Shown here piece after piece: positions 53,782 through 64,000 of a stretch of DNA of 64,000 nt (positions within the stretch are counted from its first letter, which is position 1; the number at the start of each line of letters is the position of its first letter). The translations under genes and the position numbers were made by a program. Origin of the DNA: Azolla caroliniana (Eukaryota > Polypodiophyta); NCBI GenBank assembly GCA_043228905.1, contig JBHGNT010000008.1, positions 8,370,001 to 8,434,000 of the forward strand, read 5' to 3'. The notes under the pieces are model-generated. The model saw nothing but the letters and a program-made list of their open reading frames with translations. It ran no database searches and had not been told where the DNA came from.

Positions 53782-55675
53782 ATGGTATACATGGCTTCTC
53801 CTTCAAACAGTGAGTCTACATCTTCTCGCAGCTCCACTCCTTCTCCAAAACAGGTATTTATTTCTTCTTCTTCAAAAGGTTTTATGTAGAAAGTCCAAGA
53901 TCTAGGTTTTCTAACTTAATAATGTTTACGATTTAATGATTCGACTTTTGGTGTATAACGTTCATGCCTTACAGCTTATTGTTTCTAATGGATTTTAAGT
54001 TTGAGAGTTAGGGGTTGCAGAATAGAGTTTGAATTTTATTTTCTGTGTTTTAGTAGCAGATTTGTATATTTGGGTTTAGGTTTTAGGTTAGATTTTAGGG
54101 TTTAGGATGTAGGTTGATGGTTGACGGTTGTGTATTTAAGGTCTCGGGCGTAAAGTTGTAGGTTCATGTGTTATGCTAATGTAATAGAGTCAGATTTGTA
54201 TATTTATGTTAGCGAGATTTGCTGCCTCCATGTTTTTGGGCCGTTATACATACGTAGACTTGATAAGAAACCATTTGTATTTTCTGGCCAGCAGGGTCTT
54301 CCAGCAGAAAGGAGTTGGATGGAAGCAGACTCATTTGCATTGCACAAGGGCTTGGAAGCCATAGCTTCATCCTTATCACTCTTGAGTGATACACTCGGGA
54401 CTGCAATTGAGGTACCCCTACCTTAAGTCATGGGTTTTTTCTTGTATTTGTATTCATAATATGATACATATGCTTGTTTCTCTTTCAAGCATTTGATGCA
54501 TATGAATTGTTTCTCTATCAAGCATCTAGATTCTAGTGTATGTAAGATTATCGGTGCCTTTTTCAATGATCTTTTATGTTGTTAGAGATGTTCTTAACCC
54601 TGGTTGTAAATGTGGTAGGAGGGTTTGTCTCTTGTTGAGAAAAAGGCCAACAATTTGATTTACACCGGGACACCACCGACAAGGAGATGTTCGATTACCA
54701 CCACTCCTCTTCGAAGTTTGAGCCCCAACAAGTCTATACCACCATCTCCAAAACTTAAAGTGACCACCACTGACAGGAAGAATGGCTTACCAGAGGATAA
54801 CCAACTCAAGGCTTCTCGTGATGTAAATTTACCTATCCATGATCATCTTTTTTGGATTTGAGCAAAACATTTGTCATTCTTCAATGGTGATGTTTGTGCC
54901 TAAAATGTTGACAATGTTTCTAGGTGGCCATGGCCATGGCGACCAAGGCGAAGCTACTTTTGCGTGAACTAAAAGGTGTCCGGTCAGATCTCACATTCAG
55001 TAGGAACCGATGTGCACAAGTTGAGGAGGAAAATCGACGATTAAGGGAGAGTATTGAGAAAGATATCAGACATGAGGAGGATGACCTGGTAAAGTTCTCA
55101 GCTCTCAATGCAGAAAACATGGTTTCTTATCTTTCCATCCCCCTTTCATTGCGGCACACAATCTTAGAGTAAATGTAGAAACATCTGCTTTTCAAGCATA
55201 ATATAAAACTGTAACCCTAAAACTTTCGTACCTAGACTCTACCCATAACATTAAACTGCAAACCCATATGCTTAAGTCCTGAACCTTACAAAAAATGAAT
55301 CAGAAAAGTATTTTACAAGCAGAGCAATGAGAAATTTATACCTAACTCTATGGAATTCTATCCCGACAGGTGAGACTCCAACTCGAGACTTTACTTGCTG
55401 AAAAGGCAAGACTTACTCAAGAGAATGCTGAATTTGCTCGCGAAAACCAGATCCTACATGAAGTAGTGCAGTATCATCAGCTGAAATTCCGGGATATGGC
55501 CATATCAGATGAACATATGATTGTGGAAGATGAGGATATGATAATCGATGAAGATGGAAGTGGGGGTCTCGAGGGTGCATATGGTGTAGATGTGGATTTT
55601 CTTCCATTGTATCCTCAAGAGAAGGATATCATTGCATTGGAAGAATCTGTGGTGAGAAGGTCAAAACCATTTTAA
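53782..55675 (+). CDS. Plant coiled-coil protein of unknown function
   Basis: Five exons: 53782-53853, 54295-54411, 54619-54822, 54924-55088, 55370-55675. All GT-AG, 864 nt, 287 residues; the frame closes. The Ser-rich N-terminus ([20 protein letters not shown]) is followed by a conserved-looking helix, [20 protein letters not shown] (residues about 30-50). A Ser/Pro/Thr linker comes next. Two heptad-rich segments ([20 protein letters not shown] and [20 protein letters not shown]) indicate a coiled coil at about 150-215. An acidic tail ends with [15 protein letters not shown] second in-frame Met at 53791 could be the real start. I do not recognise a named family, so only oligomerisation is inferred. 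Confidence 0.82.
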
Positions 55676-57687
55676 ATAAGATCCCCGAGTTATTGCTTGC
55701 TTGATTAAGTTTCTGAACCTTATTGCACGGTTTCAAGAGTGATACTACTCTGTTTCATGTGGGCCTACTTGTTATGAAAGAGAGGCCCACATACCACAAG
55801 AAGCTTTTATATGCAAACTGAATCTTGTTGCTTGTTTGCAATACATATATATGAAATGAAATCATTTGGATGTATACAAGTTTTTTCAGGTATTGGGCAC
55901 TGGTCTTACATCCAATAGTCTACTCTTTCTTCACCCACTACTTCAATATTTGTTTGTTTGCACTTGTCAAGTTTCCTTTGGTAGCCTGTCCATTACTGCA
56001 TTTTTGTGCAAATTAAGTCACTGGATGTAATTTGTATGAGACTTTTATGCTAGATACGTGTTTGTCTTTTGCTAAACCTTGAGGAAATATATCTTTTGTA
56101 GCTTTTCAGATTGAGATAAAGTGCAAGACTCTTTTGTTGATAAGTGTATTCAACCTAGTCATTCATTTTTTTCATTTAAAATAAAGTTAACTTTCTCCAT
56201 TTAGATTTTTTTTACAGTGGAGCACATCCTTGCTAGACATATTTCGTTTAACCAAGTAAATTGTGTGAAATGAATTAACCAACTGAATTATGTGAAACAA
56301 ATCATTCAATCTCTATTAGAGTATACATTACGACTTGCATCAAGAGCTAGAATTGTTGTGGCTGCGTCTTCTTTCTTGCATTCATACCTTTCTTCTATTA
56401 TTTATCCAATCAGAAGGCACTAAAAGGCTATTCTCTTGTTACCTAATATCTAAATCAAAGCCGTTTGTCTTTCGTTAAATCGTTGCATCTTATTAGGAAA
56501 TAAGTCTTGCACTGCGCGTTAATGGTCACTATGTAATCAGCATTCACTGCCCTGAACACAAGAAAAATAAGGTTTCTTGTGAATTTTGTTTTATTGAGTC
56601 AAATGGGAGCATATTAGCAAAACATTTTTATGCATATGAACCTCCATGAGTATAGGTATCAGAACCCTAGCAAGGTCTCAAGTGCTAGATATATGCATTC
56701 AGTAGTAAGTACTAACAGTTCATGTGAATTTGGCGTCCTTCAAAGCCATTAATTGTATAAGGGGGACCATGCAATTGTTGCTTTTGCTTACAAAATTCAT
56801 CATGAAGTCTTTAACAAAATGTCACCTTTCATGATCATAAATCATTAATAATAATTTTTTTATTAAAACGTCACCTTTATTGACAACAAACATTCTAAAC
56901 GTTACAGACCATCGTATGATAAGTTAATAATGTGCATGTTTATGTGTAACATAGTATATGATACAAACAATTTTTTTATTTTTCTGTTGTTAGCATACAT
57001 TGTGTTGCACAATCATTATTTTATGTAAGACTTAAGACATTGTCCATGTCTATTGAGTTAAATGAAGCATATGACTATTTTCTACGAGATATGAATATTC
57101 ACGATGAATTTTTTAAAAACCCATAGATAATTTCATGAATACATACGTATTATATTTATGACTTCTAAATCGTAGATACGTGACCCCTTCCGGTACCAAT
57201 GCTACTACTACCTTCTAAGACTCTAAATATACATCCACCAAGAAAGCTTAACCTACGACATATACTATGCATGAGGAAGTGGAAAAATGGAGAAATGCAG
57301 CAGCATCCTTGTTGAGCTCAGATAAGTGTATTGGACATTTGGTGCTGCCAATTTCATGTATTTTGTGGTATTTAACTAAGGAATAGTACTGCACAATAAT
57401 ATACATATTAACATAGCAACTTGCAAAACGACAATATAAAAATATAACATGAACAAATTGATAAAAAAACTTATGCACTATTATATTGACATAGGCCAAA
57501 TCTAGAAATACTGTGGCAAATAAATAACAACAAAACATTTGCCACTGGTAAAAAAGGGAACCCTCGTGTACAAACTCAAGTCCATGGCTTCAAACATGAT
57601 GACTGCTTTGGTCAGAAGAGCAACAACGACAAAACAAAGATAATGCCAACCATAAATCCATCCATCCCTTCATGAGCAGAGAAGGAC
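55676..57687. other. Intergenic between coiled-coil gene and actin 3' end
   Basis: AT-rich, no coding region or transposon seen. It includes the converging 3' UTRs. Confidence 0.5.
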
Positions 57688-60384
<2,697 letters not shown>

Positions 60385-61395
60385 TCTTTCAGTCTGCTGA
60401 AACCAATTACCTGCAAGAAAACATGCGTAGAAGTTACTAGGATTTGCAATGAATGAAATGAAACCCGTAAAGCCGAAAATGAGAATATGAGAATATGAGA
60501 ATATGAATTGTAAAGATGAAATCACTACTTGTGGCATTTGGTTTTTTCTAATGTTTGATACTGAACATTACGAACTCGTAATCATGATGATTTTTACTTT
60601 GAAAACCTAAAATATCTAACTGTGGTGATTGCAATCGTAAAACCCTAAAAATTGCTATCCCTAACTGTCATGATGTCAAATATAAAACCCTCAATATTGA
60701 TGATTTTAGCAAAACCCTCAACATTAAAGATTACTAGCTGTAGTGATATTAAGTGTGAAATCCACCCCAAAAAATCCATTTAAAAGTCAAAATTTGAAAT
60801 TCCTAACTGCTACATAAAACACTATACTGTAAATCAGTAACAGCTGTAGTTTTAACTATATTAGAATTCCTTGACTGTAGTAAAATGTAGATGCAAAACA
60901 CTCAAGGTTTAAATCCTAGCTGTGGTGGTTTTAACTGTTAAACACTCTACAGGTTAAAATCGTGAAATTTAACTGTGAAGCCGGATCAGTGAATAACCCT
61001 AACTGCAGCTATTTTATATATACGAAATAGCTATGAAGAGCTAGAATTGAAATGATGTATGAACCCCTAAATTTTAATTAAGTGTTTCAATACCCTAAAA
61101 TTTTAAAAATAGCTATGAAACCACAAAATTGAAAAACAAGCATCAATAAAACCCTAAGTTTGGAAATAGCTATGAAACCCTAAATTTGAAAATAGCCACG
61201 GAACCCTAAGGTATCGAAATCCCTGGACGAGGTAGCTTTAGAAACAATATCCAAAAGGGAGACACATGCTCACACTAACTCGCTTTACACAAACAAAAAC
61301 AGAGTAGTACCTCAGATCTGAAGTTTCGCAGGGAATTGAAGGAGCTTCTCTTCGACTGTGAAGAATTGGGGGCAAGGGACTGCAAAAATACATAC
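60385..61395 (-). promoter_or_regulatory. Probable actin 5' leader exon and leader intron
   Basis: Plant actin genes usually have an intron just upstream of the start codon. On the minus strand a possible acceptor lies at 60394-60412 (CAGCAG, or TTCTTGCAG slightly further up). A donor-like CTGAG|GTACTA follows a pyrimidine-rich, ATG-free stretch at about 61312-61390. The roughly 0.9-kb intron would hold many AAACCCTAA/AAACCCT teloboxes. cDNA would settle the junctions. Confidence 0.5.
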
Positions 61396-61510
61396 ATATA
61401 TATATAATACATACATACATACATAACATACATACATATGTATATATGTATATATGTATATATGTAATAATGTATGTATATGATATGAGTGTATGAGTAT
61501 ATGAGCATAA
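61383..61510. repeat. ATAC/TATG microsatellite upstream of actin
   Basis: Alternating TATATA, CATACATA and ATATGTATATAT units. This explains the IYIYMYV-type frames and would lie in the actin promoter if the leader exon is correct. Confidence 0.8.
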
Positions 61511-61519
61511 AAATGGAAG

Positions 61520-61560
61520 ATGGGAGGATTTGAACCTGGTCCCTTTTGCATCCATGCCGT
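61520..61560 (-). other. tRNA-like fragment upstream of actin
   Basis: The minus strand reads GGTTCAAATCCTCCC, a good box B match, after AAGGGACCA. No full tRNA fold; probably a SINE or tRNA relic. Confidence 0.3.
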
Positions 61561-63732
61561 TCGAAATAAAACAATCATGAATGTATGTTATGTGTCGAGA
61601 GATCATCGACGTATGTGTCGATTTGTTGAGCTTCACCCCTCCTAGAGTCCTATGTTCCGATTCCCGAATAAAGGAAAATCTTGCCATTTGGTGATTCTTC
61701 AACAGAAGCAAGGATATGGATTTAGTTTATTTTTGTCTTATCACGGCTCTTGTGATTATGAGACATGAAAATGTTGAGGGCACAACCATTGTGTGGAAGG
61801 GAACCTATGGTTGTTGGTTATCTCACCATCCATCGTTCACAAGTTCTCCAATTTTGTGCATTAGCAATCCATAAATCAATCGAGTTTAATTTTGTGCATG
61901 AACTCTATTTCTCCACCACAAGTATGGAAGATGAAATGTTAACTAACTCTACTGGCAGCTTTATTATTATGTTGGTTCAAACAAGATCGTCGATATATTC
62001 ATATAGATGTAAGCATGTGACCGTTGTTTGTCTCTCATCACCCATTCATATCACGACCACAAACTCATGCATGTTTTGCTAGTGATTATTAACATGCAAT
62101 TTATAGATCAGATACCTAAGGAGTCGAGATTAGAATAAAGAATGTAGTATGCATGCTCAACCATTTTACACGGTTTTACATTCATCCCAATTTGAGCATA
62201 CACTTGCACTTTCAATCGATGAGCATAGTTTGAATGTTGTTTGCTTGAAGCTCAACGGCTTCATATATAGTAGAGATAGGGGAAGCATCAAAAAAGAGTT
62301 TGAATAAAGATGGGATAAACATGAGGCCCACCTTTTATACTTTATAAAGTGTTCAAGGGGGTCACATTCGAAGAAAAAGCACAAGCTATTCGTGTCTCTA
62401 TCTTAGAAGAGATAAGTTCGTATTCAACTTTGTCCTTCAAGTGGGAAAGTTTGATTCCACCATCATGTCATCTAAAGCTTGCTTTTTCCTTGAAAAAAGG
62501 TTCTATCTAAAAGCATCCAACCATTGACAAAATTTGACTAGCACACATTATATTTTGCGAAACGAACAAGTATACATTTTGCCCTTCAAGACAAAAGAAA
62601 CCATACAAACTACAAATATGAGAGGTTTCTGACAAAAAGCAACCCACAACTTTTTCAATTTTCTTTTTATGTCGATGACGAGGAAAATGGCTTGGCCCAA
62701 ATATCAGCATGACACCCGTTGTTGCATTGCACCAAATAGTTATACCAACATATATATATATATATATGTATTAGGGTTAGATTTAGAATATTTAAGTATA
62801 CACAGAAAACGTATGGTCATTGGAAAATCATAAGCAAGAATTGATTTTGGGTTCTACAAGCATAGCACAATCTAAGGATATTAATTGAAATGGATAAACT
62901 CCAAATCTTTCTTGTCATCTTGTTTTTATCAATCTACCTCTCATGTGAGTTCAACCTAAGCAAGTTTGTGAAGGTAATTAATTACTTCTGTGAGACAAGA
63001 ACAAGCTTATAACAAGATATCCTAGCATGGCAACCAACACATATATAAATACATGTACATTTAAATCGATAATAGCTGTTGATGATTATCACTCATTTGC
63101 ATACTTTTATGATCCTTCCTCATGATTACCACTAATTTGCATGCTTTAGATGATTCTTCATCACAAGTATGTACAAGGTTTTGCCAATTTAAAAGACCTT
63201 CCCGCAATGGTTTTGATCATCTACCCTTGTCACATTGTGATTTATTCACAATACAAGTATGCAACATGTAATCATGAAATCTAATACTATTTTGCTTCTC
63301 ACTGTTCTGTTCAATTTTCATTGATAAAAGGCAATCATTATTTTATCATCATATCGTATTGCTAATCTCATCCATAAACATATGAGTAACACCTTGTTCC
63401 TTCTGACACTTTTGTTCTTCATTAGCACTTCAAATCAATACTTTCCGAATCCTTTGAGGTCTTCTTTACTAGGACCAATTTGGACAACCAAGCTTCAGGT
63501 TATATGCCTGACACACTTTTCACAATTAACATAAGTTGAATTGAACCCTGAGGCTCATGACAAGAAGACATTATACTCCATAAAAAACTGTCACCAATTC
63601 AGCGACCAATTTTATTATAGGATGATTCCTTTCTGAAAACATAGGAAAAAATATATATGAACAACTTTGAGAGCTTCCTTGTACATATGCATATATAGAT
63701 TTATTCCATAACAAAAAGCTTTGAGTCCAACC
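61561..63732. other. Intergenic, no gene supported
   Basis: AT-rich. A TA microsatellite lies at 62750-62768. Short frames here have no recognisable motifs. Confidence 0.5.
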
Positions 63733-64000
63733 TCAAAGCTTGGATAGTCTTTTGTCAGAAATGATGATTCCATCGTTATCCACATAGCACCATTCGCCCG
63801 GAGCTATTCTAACACCCCCAACACTGACAACGACATTCGTAGAACCTTCCCCTTTCTTCGAGCTTTTAAGCGGGTGGGATGCAAGGGCTCTAACCCCGAT
63901 CTCACATTCATTGATCTCATCCACATCACGGACACATCCATTCACGATGATCCCCGCCCAACCATGGTTTTGTCCGATTGCGGCCAAATTACCGCCCAAG
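63733..64000 (-). CDS. RraA-like / 4-hydroxy-4-methyl-2-oxoglutarate aldolase-like protein, C-terminal part
   Basis: Open to the window edge; 88 codons visible and then stop. The motif stretch GGNLAAIGQNHGWAGIIVNG, followed by CVRDVDEI, is the core of the RraA family, in which GDxxR-type and RD residues form the divalent-metal and pyruvate-enolate site. GVRIAPGEWCYVDNDGIIIS is the family's C-terminal sheet. Plant members are annotated as HMG aldolases or RNase E regulator homologues; the true substrate is not shown here. Upstream exons lie beyond the window. Confidence 0.87.
   Translation of the reverse strand, partial: LGGNLAAIGQNHGWAGIIVNGCVRDVDEINECEIGVRALASHPLKSSKKGEGSTNVVVSVGGVRIAPGEWCYVDNDGIIISDKRLSKL

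Noticed and set aside
60590-61225. Interstitial telomere repeat array
   Set aside because: CCCTAAA-like units are isolated and irregularly spaced, not tandem.
61238-61711. 157-residue minus-strand frame with a Tyr/Ile-rich stretch
   Set aside because: Its core is the ATAC/TATG microsatellite and the ends lack any motif.

Overview
This is a window of nuclear DNA from a flowering plant. The evidence is intron-rich genes with GT-AG junctions for plant proteins: two plastid-targeted enzymes or chaperones, a four-coding-exon actin, and a trihelix transcription factor. They are separated by LTR retrotransposons, LINE remnants and microsatellites. I cannot name the species from the sequence.

Layout. 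The 3' end of a trihelix factor gene (3-986, +) is followed by an intergenic stretch and a 10-exon plastid malonyl-CoA:ACP transacylase gene (2850-5310, -). From 5.6 to 22.7 kb lies a repeat block. It holds a GACCAT minisatellite split by a probable solo LTR, and a minus-strand LINE (7639-15357) interrupted by a complete minus-strand Copia element with a GTGCT target-site duplication (element A, 8548-14098). It also holds two 5'-truncated relatives of A in the same orientation (C, 15594-18890; B, 19993-22372), a plus-strand LINE fragment and an ATGCATGC-rich minisatellite. The plastid chaperonin-60 beta gene (22917-27034, 13 coding exons, +) interrupts the repeats.

From 29.6 to 52.8 kb almost everything is nested LTR elements. 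A decayed plus-strand Copia (element 1, 29595 to about 43130) flanks a younger plus-strand Copia (element 2, 32093-42166), which holds a short minus-strand Gypsy (34640-39438). Next comes a minus-strand Copia (element 3, 43590-52763, target-site duplication AAGAT). Its protease codons are split by a nearly intact gag-only LTR element (47793-51215, target-site duplication ACGT). This gag-only element has 794-bp LTRs with 3 differences seen, a 614-codon ORF with no pol, several palindromes in the LTR and a tryptophan-periodic C-terminus. I regard it as the most interesting object in the window.

The right end is genic again: a 287-residue coiled-coil protein of unknown function (53782-55675, +), a canonical 377-residue actin (57688-60384, -) with a likely 5' leader intron, and the C-terminal part of an RraA / HMG-aldolase-like protein cut by the window edge (63733-64000, -).

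The cellular genes are not an operon. MCAT works in plastid fatty-acid synthesis, CPN60 beta in plastid protein folding and actin in the cytoskeleton. The element order gives a relative chronology: LINE, then A; element 1, then 2, then Gypsy; element 3, then the gag-only element.
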